From Sclerodactyla briareus (taxonomy: Eukaryota > Echinodermata > Holothuroidea > Dendrochirotida > Sclerodactylidae): DNA of 64,000 bases. Below the pieces are notes generated by a model that did no database searches, was not told where the DNA came from, and saw nothing but the letters and a program-made list of their open reading frames with translations. The position numbers were made by a program, and so were the translations under genes. The DNA is taken from positions 186,001 to 250,000 of the forward strand of contig JAODTK010004721.1 of the NCBI GenBank assembly GCA_026419785.1, written 5' to 3'. Every line of letters begins with the position of its first letter. Position 1 is the first letter of the stretch. Positions 35,989-47,411 of the stretch are shown here, piece after piece.

Positions 35989-37120
35989 TTACGTGTTTCC
36001 AAGGGTTGGACAGAACGAGTTGAGTAGGGGGCTGGTTGCTATGAATTGAATATGCAGGATATTTACCGAATAACAATTAAGGTTAGATACGCCAAGTTTG
36101 AGCATAGACGGAACCTGCTGCCCGAGCGCAATCGGAGTGAATTGGCATGATTCTGAATCTGGTAGTCGCAAAAACATCCACTGGACGTCATCACGCCAAC
36201 ACTGAGATTCAGAAAGCTGGGTTACTTTTGGGTTCTGGATTGATATAGGCTCCCCATGCAGTTCATTTTTTTGACTCGTGTATAGTTTCGTCGCTGATAA
36301 CACACATGGGATGGTAAACAATTCCAATAACGTATGGTAGCCGATAACAACAAAATGTCGATAAGCTAACTTGTTACAACACGTGATAAATAAACTTCTT
36401 GTTGTCTCTTGCATGACCTGTGTTCCAGGTTACCTATTCAGGAGAGGTAGGTTCGACAAGATGGTTCACCATTTTCTACGATCTTGGATGACATTGTGGC
36501 ACTGTTGCCCTCTTTCAACTTTCAAGTGGCTCAAGTCAATTTTCCCAAGATTCTTGTAACAGGTCCTGGTTCTCCACAGTATTCTGCTCGCGATCTAGCA
36601 GATTGCCGATCTATATTGTTCAGAGCATTCACATTCTTTTGATGGTAGGATTCCGTAGGTAGCGATAATGAAGTATTATTTTACCAAACTGTATTGCAAG
36701 CCGTAGTTTCAACCTTTTGATTACTGTTCAAAGACACAATTAGCCTTCTTAACAGTTTGGGATGTTTGAAATCATTGGCAAAAAGACATTGCTGTACACT
36801 ATAAGCTGTTGGGCAGTCTTATGGTATCAAAAAACAGGGAACCAAGCACGGCCACCCTGTGGAACACCAATGAGACTTCACGTGTTTTTTGATGTAGGGC
36901 ACCATCAACAAGCACTTGCTGACTACGACACTCAGAACTTTAATCCATCGTATAGAGCCGGTGATTCCATAAAAGTTCAGTTAGAGATGAGCGCTGATGA
37001 GATACTTACTCATCAATGCCTTGAGAAGTCCAGAACGGCAGCATCAACACTACGGATTTGGTCCAGTTTTCGGGCAAAGTCATGCACTGTTAAGATGCGT
37101 CTGGTTCTCTGTTTCTAATT
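35989..37120 (-). mobile_element. LINE 3'-half remnant, same family as 49,880-52,500
   Basis: At the DNA level it matches 49,880-51,060 throughout. Shared blocks include AACATCCACTGGAC (36,172), AAGCTAACTTGTTACAACA (36,362), ACAAGATGGTTCACCATTTT (36,457), TTGCCGATCTATATTGTTCA (36,602), CACTATAAGCTGTTGGGCAG (36,797), and GCCGGTGATTCCATAAAAGT (36,957). The coding direction is minus, as in the longer copy. It is 5'-truncated relative to that copy and full of small gaps. Confidence 0.85.
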
Positions 37121-37124
37121 TTAG

Positions 37125-38980
37125 TACTCCCTTTACATGGACATGTTGGTACACTTGTTGCCCTATATATGGGCGTTGGGATATGCCATGAACCGGCGCG
37201 CCCGCGGCGACGGAATTAAGAATTGTAAATAAGTCACTAGCCTACAGTACCAGGAACTGGAAAATCTGAAATTTATGCCACATTGAAATGCATACTGCAT
37301 AATTTGCTTGACCGGAAAATGGCTGTTTTGAGAGTAAATTCTTTCGAGCTAAGCCAGGTTCGGGAGCAAAATGAGATGTTTTCTTAACTTCTTGCTCGGT
37401 TATTCATCCAGTTGAGTGGTTGAATATACCATGAACAAGACATCCAGCCGACACACCTACAGATCAATTTTGCTCCGAGGTTTCAAGGAATAAGTACTGT
37501 ACGCGCGTGAAAATATGGCTAGCGTGCAGTGTACGTGTTCCATGCAGTGCAGTGTATACGTAGTTAAGAGAGAGATAGCTATATAAATCATAACAATACA
37601 GCGTACGGCGTAACATGCACTGCGATAGCATATCGTGCAAGCTGTGTGTTTATTACTCCTGCCATACAAACATCGTTGCCCTTAGGCTTGAAACAACGCT
37701 TGCAATTGGTGCATCCGTGATTAATGTTCATCACACCGGAAACGCCCCGGCAATCACAGGATGGAGAAGTCCCTGATCAACGTTTCAACAACAAGCAAAA
37801 TACGGGCACCAGAATACGACGTATTCATAATATCCTCCCCCCCCCCCTCCATGGTCCAGGCATGCATCTTCCAAAAATGAAGGGGTGGGGTAGCACCCCG
37901 AAGGTAACGTTCGGCCATAACACAATGATCCATCAAATATAGCTAATAAGATTGCGTGAATTTTATGTTGAGGAGGCGAAAATGCCCAAAACAAATTGCG
38001 CTGTGGGCTCTGTTTCCTTTTTTCCGTTACATAATTATGCAGTAGGCCCAGTACAATAACTTCGTCGGATTTGCAATATGCCATACTGCATCCATCCCCT
38101 ATACAAAGATATTTGGTTTGGGTATACACGAATTTCATGTTGCCCCTACCGTCTCACCTCAATGCGGAATTCACTAGCATTTGATAACAATCAACATAAA
38201 CAATATGCTTGGGTTTTCTACTTCTAATAATGATGGTCATAACATGATGGTTTGGCCAGCCTGACGTGCGGTTTCTGATTGGAAAGGATATGCATAATGT
38301 CAATTCGAAAAATCCAGCTGCCAGGGGCACTAAATTTCCAAGATGCGAGCATAATCTCTAATTCAATGGAAGATACTATGGGCAGCGGATTATCCTAACA
38401 GAAAATAATAGGTGTGGTAGGAATGGATGATTACGATGAGAACTGTAAGGAATGCCTTGACCATTTTTCGGGAATTATTGTAAATTTCCCAGTGATGTTG
38501 CTCACTGCCATAAGCTGGGGAAGTGCATTTCCTGCGGATCTGAGGGGGGCTGTAAGACGAGGGAAAAAAATTAAATGATAATCGCCAACCAATGGTGGCG
38601 CACAGCTTAGATGGTATAACCCGTAATGTCCCCTCACAATCGGTGTACTATAATGTCAAATTACGGACAATTTTCGGACATGTAGGCCTATTCATGGATG
38701 GGCTGATGGACCAGTTTAACTAGCGATATGAAGGGCTATAGATAACTTGGCGTGATGGAATGAATGAAAGGGGATGCATAGTACATATGATTCCTTGCAT
38801 GATAATGATAATCTCGACTCACCGGATATACCTATAGATTGATTTTCCCTCATTAAATCAGAAAGGAGACATGCGATACATGTTTTTCAAGGCTGGTTAA
38901 ATGCAGTCCAAAACAACCGGCAAGTGCCTTTTCCGGCCATCTGAAAGGTTCCAAAAATTCGCTGGTCCGCCCCGCGACAA
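37125..38980. other. no recognisable feature
   Basis: AT-rich intronic sequence. A 10 bp C run lies near 37,837. No coding exon, RNA gene or element ends identified. Confidence 0.4.
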
Positions 38981-39116
38981 CTCATAGTGGCGTTCCGCTT
39001 GGATGGTATTCGTACCAATTATCCCCCCACACCCCCCTCCCCCAAGCCACAAACAAATCGACGCCACTGTCCACAGAATAAATACGGCAGGTGATAAAAT
39101 ACAGAAGTTCGCAAAA

Positions 39117-39425
39117 ATTACATGTTCCTAGAATATGAGCGCGATATTTGGTGGACAAAATATCTAGTAGCACGATATTTAGAAGCAGAATATGGAATTG
39201 GCCGATATTTAGCTGATAGAAAACCGAATAACACGATATTTGGAGGGCAGAATATATAAAAGAACACGAGAGTCCGGGATGCAAAATATGAAATACCACG
39301 ATATTTGAGGAACAAATTATGGAGAAGCAAGATATTTAGGAAGCGGAATATCCAAGAGCCTGATATTTGAGGGGCAAAATATTAATTAGCACGATTTTGG
39401 GAGGCAAAATATGGCTCTGGCGGAA
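39117..39425 (+). repeat. minisatellite built on GATATTT and GCAAAATATGG
   Basis: Units of about 40-44 bp alternate a ..CACGATATTTGGAGG half and a GCAGAATATGGA half. At least seven units are recognisable, each differing by several bases. Confidence 0.85.
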
Positions 39426-39959
39426 TACGGTGTCTCATTCAGCGTTCCATGCCTCCTGGGGCTGACAACTACCCCAACTGCTCGGCTCTGGCTCCGTGGA
39501 CTCCCTTGACCCCGTGGATCCCGCTAGATCAGCCCAGTTCACCACGGGTCTTTGGTTTGATTTGATTTGTACGGGTTCGGGAAGCCCATTGAGGCTCATC
39601 AAGGAACCCTGGCCGTATTGATCGTTAATGAGCACCGGGCGATTAACTCGCCTTCTCTTCTCGACTAGTGCTCAGATGTTAACGAGGCAGGGGTTGTAAC
39701 CCAATCCCAACCTGCTCCCTGGACCCCCTTTCTACGTCCCCATCCGAAAGGACTATCAATGCACTCCAGGACCCGACCACTTTCTTGGAACCTGGATAAA
39801 CGGAAGCCAAGGAAGCAAGTTCAATGGGACTGCTTACAGCCGACAGACGAAACTTATTGCAAATATCCCGTAACAAACCCCAGAAAATCCACTGTACCAC
39901 ACCGGAGCCATGGAGTGAAGACCCCAGACCATCGCAACTGCATGTTCAGCCACCCAGGG

Positions 39960-40065
39960 AAAATCATCCGGTGCCTGCTGGAATTCGAACCGGAATATTT
40001 TGGTTGTAAAGTGTCACTGATACCACTCTACTATTCTTCCGGCCATTGGTGCACCAAGGCGTCTC
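39960..40065 (-). repeat. possible tRNA-derived SINE head
   Basis: On the minus strand, a GCCGGAAGAATAGTAGAGTGG segment (box A-like) is followed about 40 bases later by GGTTCGAATTCC, a good RNA polymerase III box B. Between them is a tRNA-like arm containing CTTTACAA. It does not fold as a complete functional tRNA by eye, and the sequence continues into a non-tRNA body, as SINEs do. Confidence 0.45.
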
Positions 40066-40534
40066 AGCTCCGCACCCGCTCAGCTGACAGGTTCACCAAG
40101 GGTTTTCAGATAGTCCGGGCTAACTTCACAGATCACAAAACCGAGCTGTTTCCACCCGAGCTCACTGGAGTCTCTGCCCTCTCTCTGGACCATCTTCCTC
40201 TGACGTTTCCCTGCCTTCTGCTATCCCCATTCGGCGACGGAGAAATTAGCGTGCTCCCAAGATCTAGCACACGGAACAGCGGTTGATGGCTGTGCACGAA
40301 CGGCAACGACTACAGTTCTGGTGGAGATCCACATCTTGGGCAGGCTAATCTTCTTTAGGATGACAACATTTTCCCATCTGAAGATTGCCGTTAGTGAAAA
40401 ATTCTCATTCCACGAATCTGGGCAAGTATGAACATTCCTGCGTAGATACACACCCACACTCACCTAACACAGCGGATCGATTGCAAATACAACTTACAAA
40501 CCGATATTTACATCACGTACTCAAACACACACTC

Positions 40535-40602
40535 ACATACATACATACATACATACATACATACATACTACATACATACATACATACATACATACGCCAC
40601 GC
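40535..40602 (+). repeat. (ACAT)n microsatellite and R1 right-end fragment
   Basis: The (ACAT)n tract runs into CGCATGACTGCATAGATTCC (40,602-40,621), the conserved right end of R1 elements, although the hairpin's second arm is missing here. Confidence 0.85.
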
Positions 40603-40807
40603 ATGACTGCATAGATTCCTTAGGACTTATATGAAAATAAATGGTCTATAAAACCTATAAAAAAAACCTGGAAAAGAGTTTCAATAATGTCAATATGTCA
40701 CACATTTTATAACCTTCTACGTTTGGAAAACTTCTTTGTTAGCTGGGATATTTAGTGCTGTCCAGTTCAATAACACGAAACTTGACAATGATAGACTATA
40801 GACCTAC

Positions 40808-41089
40808 CATTCTGGACTAGTGCCTGTATTGTCATGCCACAGTCTGATGCTAGTCACGTCTCCCAGGGATTCTCTTGTGGTCAGCAAAAAGGTATCATGA
40901 GAGCCGGCTGTGAGTACCGGGTGGTCGGTGCTCTTCAGTACGTGGGGGTCGCTGTGTCCTTTGGTAACCGTGCATACTGAGGGTGACGTTCGCTGTGGTG
41001 GTGGCCCCACGGCGCCACCCCGTCACCACGGTGATCAGGTAACGATAGTGGTCGTAGGGATCATTGTCCTCCAAGATGGTAGTCCGGGC
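40808..41089 (-). CDS. PKD1L: PKD1L exon: first half of PLAT domain
   Basis: Acceptor AAATCACAG opens A-R-T-T-I-L-E-D-N-D-P, the loop entering the PLAT domain. Then come Y-R-Y-L-I-T-V-V-T-G-W-R-R-G-A-T-T-T-A (first strands). After one frame change near 40,975 come D-P-H-V-L-K-S-T-D-H-P-V, D-T-F-L-L-T-T-R-E-S-L-G and SIRLWHDNTGTSPEW. The donor is TG|GTAGGT. The split tryptophan codon TG+G is completed by the first base of the 30,961 exon, giving S-P-E-W-F-V-S-R, exactly the family's junction. The intron that follows is 9,846 bp, the largest here. Confidence 0.95.
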
Positions 41090-41399
41090 CTGTGATTTGT
41101 TGAAACATGATTATGTGTGCCAGGGGTTCAGGTTTCTCTTTTTATTCAAACTAGTACCACTCACTATGTTCCCTCAGTTGCGTGACAATCGATTGGTTCC
41201 CCTACTCTGATACTAATGTGGAGCACAATGCACAAGATTCTAGGATCAGTGGTTCAGAAACGAACAAATCAATATGCTCTGACTACACCTGTTGTTCCCA
41301 GGTATAATAGAATTACAGGCTACCCAAGCAATAACATTCTGGACACCATCAGTCTTACTAGGTTTAGCCTGGAATGTCAAGATCAACTAAATACCTTAC

Positions 41400-41520
41400 C
41401 AGAAGTGAAGAGGCTTAGTGATTCCTCGACTAATTTCGGATACCCATTCAATCTATCTGGTGTAAGTACCAGACAGCCAGACAGTTATTACTCTGATCAT
41501 AGGTTCCATCAAAACTGTAT
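41400..41520 (+). repeat. R1 left-end fragment
   Basis: AAGAGGCTTAGTGATTCCTC and GACTAATTTCGGA match the left terminus seen at 44,065; no further R1 body follows. Confidence 0.5.
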
Positions 41521-42167
41521 GATCATGTTGAACGGCACAATAGGTATGTTATATGTTGTTGTTCACTATTTTGTGTTTTCAAAGATGCAGAATAGTACAA
41601 GCACTTCCATGTGGAGAATTGAGGGATAGTGACTGAGTCCTGTTTTTAAATTCTAAAATTTAGATAAACAGCCTATATTTACGACAATCCAGTGCCTGAT
41701 CAGGAAGGATCATTAAGTGTGTATTACATATTATACATCAACCTGGGGTGTCCATGTGCTAGGAGTGGACTGCTGCATCACGTGTTACCCCAGCCCCGGC
41801 AATCCAACAATAACGCGCCTATACTGGATTGACTGCTATGTAGAATATAGAGATAAACATAGACATGCTTTTGCAACTATGCTATGTCTACGTGCGAGGC
41901 ATGTCCGACTGACATATACCGGCACTTTTCACATCCAGTTGCTCTACCTAGAGTTTTGATCTAAAATTGAGTAACACAAACTGTATGTTGCTGATACTAT
42001 GTTGCATATATACAGTGCGATTTCCTTCACTTCAGTGTTCGCATGGGGATATTTTTTCCGAATTTCTTCCAATAGGTACATGGATTTATCTCCCATTTGC
42101 CTTTCATGTTAATATGATAGCTTCATGGTGTTACCATATCAGTGTGCCCAGTGTCTGATCGCTCTTG

Positions 42168-42194
42168 ATATAACTAACTAACTAACTAACTAAC
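42168..42194 (+). repeat. (TAAC)n microsatellite
   Basis: Short run of TAAC units. Confidence 0.9.
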
Positions 42195-43644
42195 GTTATC
42201 AACAAAGGGATGTTTTAGAGTACGAATATCAAACTCAAACTTACAGTAGCAAAGTTAATCGATGTCAGTATTAATGCACATGACATCAATATTTCATTAT
42301 CTCAGCAGTTAGTTTGTTCCATTACTGATTAAACGAATAATAATTTGTAGAACTGTAGAACTGCTTATTTAGTGGTCTGCCTGCGTGGGCATTTTTCAAA
42401 TTTGGGTAGGTGCTGGATTATATTGATATTATAATATGAACGGTCACCACTGCCATAGTGCACACATCGTAGATAATATATGTAGAACAACAAACACCAG
42501 TGAGCCATCTACCTACTTGATAATGTATCAATCTGATACCACTACTACCACTACTACGACCACCAACATCCCGGTCAACTTCACAGAGGTGCTCAAAGCA
42601 TGCAAATTAGACAATCTTATTAGTCATTATAGTCATAATATTCCCAGGACCTGTGTGTGTACACTTCATAGCTGTCATTAAAGTACGATGGTCATGTAAA
42701 CATAACTTTAGCTAAGCTGGTGTCTTATAATTAGTATATTTAGGAAACCCAAACCTCAGAAAGTATCTCAGCCGATTCAAGTGAGAAAAGTAGACAATTA
42801 TGCTTCTGCGCAATGTGGCCCGTGACATCACGAGAGTACCCGGCGCGACCCCTGTTGTATGTAATACGAAATCGTCCATCCAAAACATTGTATTCCAACC
42901 CACCTATAGTTACAAAATAACTAACAATGGGATGTGATTCAAAACTTACACATTCGAGGAGAATTTTTTAAAATGTCATTCAGGAATATCAACTAATATT
43001 CCCTTCCTATAATGGTGCAAAACATCAGCATTTACCGTGTGAAGTCTATGGGTGGCCTCCATATGGATACTCTCGTGACGTCACCAGTTAGAAATAAATT
43101 CAATTAAGTAATATAAATAACTCGATAAAGGAAAATGCTAGAATCTCTAAATTCTGGTTGTGGGGTTTTGGCATGTCCTCTTTTAACCTATGCCAGTTTA
43201 AGAATGGATCTGTTGCATGACTATTGTTTTTTAACACGCAAATTTATGCGAGTTATTTGGGTTGAAAATAGGAAATACACAACAATACCCGACTTGCATA
43301 CACCTGGACACAAAATTTCAGCATCAGAGCATTCACAGTACAGGAGATATTGCAGAGAGGCAGACAGACAGACAGACATACGCGACAACGTTAACATTAT
43401 GTTGTTTTCCCTGAACAGAGTCTAGAGGAGGAAAACAGCGAGGTATGTTTATGTACTGTATCATCCACAAGTAATGGTCAATGTCCAATTTGAAATATAG
43501 TTTGTGTAGTAGTGGAAACGACCATCATTTCTGCTATGCATATTCGAAAACATTCGTGACCTAGAGAGGCCCTAAGTAAATCCTGCTCATGGTTTATATA
43601 TCAATCATGGTTCAATAGACGTTAGTGACCAATACACAACTTAC

Positions 43645-43874
43645 CCTTCTAAAATCCCTCTTATCCTCCCTCCACGCCCACAGTGCCACAAGCAGATAGA
43701 TTCCAAACACCACGGCAACCATGCAAACCACTAGTGGATTGTCCACAAATTCGAGGAAGAGCTTGGCATCTCCTATAAGGTCAATTTTATTTGGTCGCAC
43801 CAGAAAGAAGAGCCAAAATAGGATAGATGATCACAGAGACAGTGTGTAATCCATGGATCCGAGAGAGGGCCAAT
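43645..43874 (-). CDS. PKD1L: PKD1L exon: C-terminal half of GPS and first transmembrane helix
   Basis: Acceptor ATCTCTTATTGCAG opens I-G-P-L-S-D-P-W-I-T-H, then CLCDHLSYFGSSF. This is the last cysteine pair and the H-L-S cleavage tripeptide of the GPS motif, so self-cleavage between L and S is expected. After one frame change near 43,803 the frame gives V-R-P-N-K-I-D-L. VDNPLVVCMVAVVFGIYLLV follows, the first transmembrane helix after the GPS, and then W-R-E-D-K-R-D-F-R-R. The donor is GTAAGT in phase 0, matching the next exon. Confidence 0.95.
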
Positions 43875-44061
43875 CTGCAATAAGAGATTACAACGAATAG
43901 TCAGCCATCGTGATAACAACTGAAGAATAAGAGGGCAGTATCCCAATTTGTGAGATTTAATCACTAATCATGTGCAATACCGGTACTCCGTTACGACGGC
44001 TACTTGTTCACCTATAATGAAGGTCATACGTTGCTACAATCTGATTTTAGGCCTAACCAGG

Positions 44062-45590
44062 TAGCCAGAAGGCTTAGTGATTCATTTCTAATTCATTTTT
44101 CATTCATTTCTAATAATCAGATTGAAGAACAAATGGGATGATGGCATGGTAAGCAGCAAACTACAGCCCGTAGGATCAAGAGAACTTTTCAGACCATGAC
44201 TCCTGCTGACCTCTGATGACCTTTGACCTGGACCCACAACAATAGGACTGATGTTCTCATCATGGAGAGCCCACATACCAAGTGAGATATTTCTCCATCC
44301 AAGCTAAAATTGGCCAAAATATCAGTTTTCACAAGTTCCCAATTTCGATAAAAAATTACCCTCGTTCTACACTAAAAACGATAGGGTCTTGTTCTCACCA
44401 TGAGAAAGCTCGGAAAGATCGGACCGAGCAGTCGGGGACCTATCGTGTCCACAAGGTTTTCGGAAGCGATCTTTGCTGGAGCCCAGGGTACTTTGAAATG
44501 GACCCCAAACAATAGGGATTGATGTATCAGCATTATGTGGGGAGCCCACATAAGTATGAGCATGATCCATCCAGGTGGTGTAGAGATATTGGTCCACAAG
44601 CTATAATTGGCCAAAATATAATATTTTCTTTAATTTTCACAGCAACAAAAAAAAACATCATTCAGGCCAATGAATGCTTCCTACAAAAAACAATTGGGTC
44701 CTTTAATTCGCAACAGAAAACAGTATGCGAAATTTCAGCTTGATTGGGCCAAGCGTTTTGGACTTATCGTGTCCACAAGTTTTCCGGACTTTGACCTCTG
44801 CTGAACTCGGGTGACATGGGCCCGAGACATGTACTCATTAAGGAACACATACATAACAAGTAAGAGTTTGATCCATCCAGGCGGGGTGGGGTTATTGTGT
44901 TAACAAGCAGGAAATTTAGCAGAAATTCATTTTTTCACAACTTTTCCATTCTTGTCCCAAACCTACCCTCCAGTCTTCACCAAAGACAATCAGGTTCTTG
45001 TACTCCCCATAATAAAGTTACTCAACAACTTTCAGCTTGGACCAAGCATTCTGGACTTATCCTCTTCACAAGATTTTCAGACATCGACCTCTGAAGACTT
45101 CGGATGAACTTTGACCGGACCCCCCAAACAATAGGGATCGTGTATTCATTATGGGAATCCATACAAGTATGAGCTTCTCATCCATCCAGGTGGGATCGGG
45201 TTATGCTCTTCACAAGCTAAAATTGCCCAAAATATCTATTGTTCACAATCTTCCATTTCCCACAAAATGACACCTGCTTTAACACCTGCTTTACCCCATA
45301 AGGGATCTACATACCATATTTCAGCTGGATTAAACCAAGCATTCTGGACTTCTCCTCTTCACAGGATTTTCTGACATTGACCTCTGAAGACTTCGGATGA
45401 ACTTTGACCGGACCCCCCAAACAATAGGGATCGTGTATTCATTATGGGGAACCCACATACTAAGTACGAGCTTCATCCATCCAGATGGGTTTAAGTCATG
45501 CTCTGCACAAGCCAGGCATCACACACACTCACACACATACATACATACACTGTCATGACTGCATAGATTCCCTGACTTCAGTCAAGGAAT
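44062..45590 (+). mobile_element. most complete R1 element (about 1.5 kb)
   Basis: The left end is CCAGAAGGCTTAGTGATTC. An ...AACAAATGGGATGATGG... segment follows, then alternating type A and type B half-units with the shared AACAATAGGG...TACTC core. Then come CAGGCATCACACACACTC and a short (ACAT)n (45,536-45,548). The right end is ACTGTCATGACTGCATAGAT and a hairpin, GATTCCCTGAC-ttca-GTCAAGGAATC. Two neighbouring segments (45,050-45,170 and 45,330-45,440) are near-identical, showing recent internal duplication. No coding capacity. The class is unknown: the terminal hairpin recalls Helitron-like elements, but a CTRR end is not present. Confidence 0.75.
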
Positions 45591-45596
45591 CAATCA

Positions 45597-45930
45597 GAAA
45601 GCCAACAGGCTTAGTGAGTCCTTGCCTCTTTCTGACAACCTATGGCTAGACACGAGGGCAAATGGGAGATCGCACCAGCTCATTATGGGCAACATAACAT
45701 CTGACATTTGACACACACACTGTCATGACGGTTGCCGGACAACTCCCCACCCGGACAATTCCCACCTGGACAAGTTCCCCCCAAACGTTACCCTAACTTT
45801 AGACCCTGACCTAATTCTGGCCATAGAAAACATTCCGTTGAGGGGGAATTGTCCGGGTGGAAATTGTCCGGGTGGGAATTGTCCGGTCACGGTCATGACT
45901 GCATAGATTCCTCTGACTTTGTCAAGGAAT
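45597..45930 (+). mobile_element. short R1 element with a nested insertion
   Basis: The left end ACAGGCTTAGTGAGTCC is followed by only about 110 bp before the right end CACTGTCATGAC / TGCATAGATTCCTCTGAC, and then the hairpin partner GTCAAGGAATC. The right end is interrupted by the inverted-repeat element at 45,730-45,891. It lies head-to-tail behind the 1.5 kb copy. Confidence 0.7.
45730..45891. mobile_element. 162 bp inverted-repeat element nested in R1, 8 bp duplication
   Basis: Both ends carry tandem GGACAATTCCCACCC units in inverted orientation (left 45,735-45,785; right 45,837-45,886), giving arms of about 60 bp around a short unique centre. GTCATGAC flanks it at 45,722-45,729 and 45,892-45,899. 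The uninterrupted site CACTGTCATGACTGCATAG exists 190 bp away at 45,549-45,567. An 8 bp duplication suggests a hAT-like or similar transposase, supplied elsewhere. Confidence 0.85.
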
Positions 45931-46056
45931 CAAAAAAGGATCAGAAAACTTTTTCCCTGAATTATGCTACAATAACGATGACTCTGTGTGATGAGTGATT
46001 GAAAGATAGGACTGACCAGGGCCTAAAAAGATCAAGGTAGTGAAAGGTAGACTCAC

Positions 46057-46208
46057 CCGACAACCTCTGCTGCTCCAGTTCTCCTCTGCTCCATCCCAGA
46101 ACAGGCATTCAGGGGCTGACGAGTAAACCGAAAGATTAAGAGCACTTTCTCTCCAATCTTTTGGAACTGGTATATCGCCTGGTCTCACATGTAAGTTGAT
46201 CTTCCCAT
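46057..46208 (-). CDS. PKD1L: PKD1L exon: GAIN/GPS N-terminal half
   Basis: Acceptor TTACCTCTGTAG opens (D)-G-K-I-N-L-H-V-R-P-G-D-I-P-V-P, then D-W-R-E-S-A-L-N-L-S-V-Y-S. ECLFWDGAEENWSSRGCR follows, the first cysteine/tryptophan half of a GPS motif. The donor is CGG|GTGAGT in phase 0. No frame change is needed. The first codon is split with the previous exon (G + AT), in agreement with that exon's phase-1 end. Confidence 0.95.
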
Positions 46209-47411
46209 CTACAGAGGTAAATGAACAAGATATATGTTCACTATAAATAAAAGAATATTAATGAGATGATGAAGACAAGAATTATATCGAAATGAATCAG
46301 CTTGAATTAAGCTAACTAGAGTGCCAATTGCACAGCATACCTTACCTACCAATTCCTATTAGTCGAATGTGATGTAAATGTTACTCCCAATTACGAATGA
46401 TATCCACCAGGTCTCTGGAAGATTTGAGTCATGCAGCAATTCATGACTGTATGTCGAGCCATGGATGACTTTTGACTGCTAGTTTATGACTACCCTATAA
46501 TGTACCACATCAGTCAATGATAACAATGACCTACTTCCATGATCATCTAATCGATTTCGTAGCCTCGATAGAAGCTGCTTGACTATTCGGGCTAAATGGC
46601 CCAAATTGGTGACCTTTGATCTAAAATTCTAAAAATCTAAAAACTGTAACATCACCTGTAGTCAGTGAAAGTACTGACCAACTTTCCTGTAGCCTATGGA
46701 TTGTCCACAGATGTTGTAATATGCGTCAGACAAACAGTCTCCCCAGTCATTTTGGGCCGCAGGTTTGTCACAGAAAAGTGTCAGCTTTATTTGTGTCAGC
46801 AAGTTCTCAAATGCGTGTGGCAGCTCTACAGGTTTCACATGTGTTTATCCATGTCCTGAACACCTTTCTATAGATACCCGCTTCTCCAAACATGTTCCTT
46901 GGGAATCAGTGGATCGAGACCACCTGTCAAGAAATTATGAGTTTCAATTCCTATGAAAAGTCCTGTTAGTGTTAGATTGTCCAACACTACCCACCCAGAA
47001 ATGGGGGCTGATAGGTCAGAGTGGGGCGTGTACAGTCTTTATCAGGTTACCAATGACCAGGGATTAGCTCGTTAGTAAAGAAGCTTTGCTTTGATACAAT
47101 ACTATAAACCCGAATCTTAATCTCAGTTGAAAAAAAACCTCCCAGAGAATAGCACGGTGCTCTAGTAGTCGTTGTTCGCTAGCCGTGCCACCATTATATG
47201 TGCATTTGGAGTCATAAATGAGCCATTACAACGGGTTATGGTATAGAAACGCTATCTAAGAGCTGTAGACACAGGAAAATGCTAGAAAATGACATTTGAT
47301 CTTACCTAACTTAGTATCGTTACAATCCGGCCATAACATTCAATTTATGTATGATGTACAGTTAAAAGTTTACATGAAATGATTTCAAAATGAGAATCAA
47401 ATTAGGCTCAC

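Noticed and set aside
39759..40286. Plus-strand open frame of 175 codons, the longest on that strand
   Set aside because: No recognisable domain, and it overlaps a tRNA-like SINE head read from the other strand. Chance open frame in a PKD1L intron.
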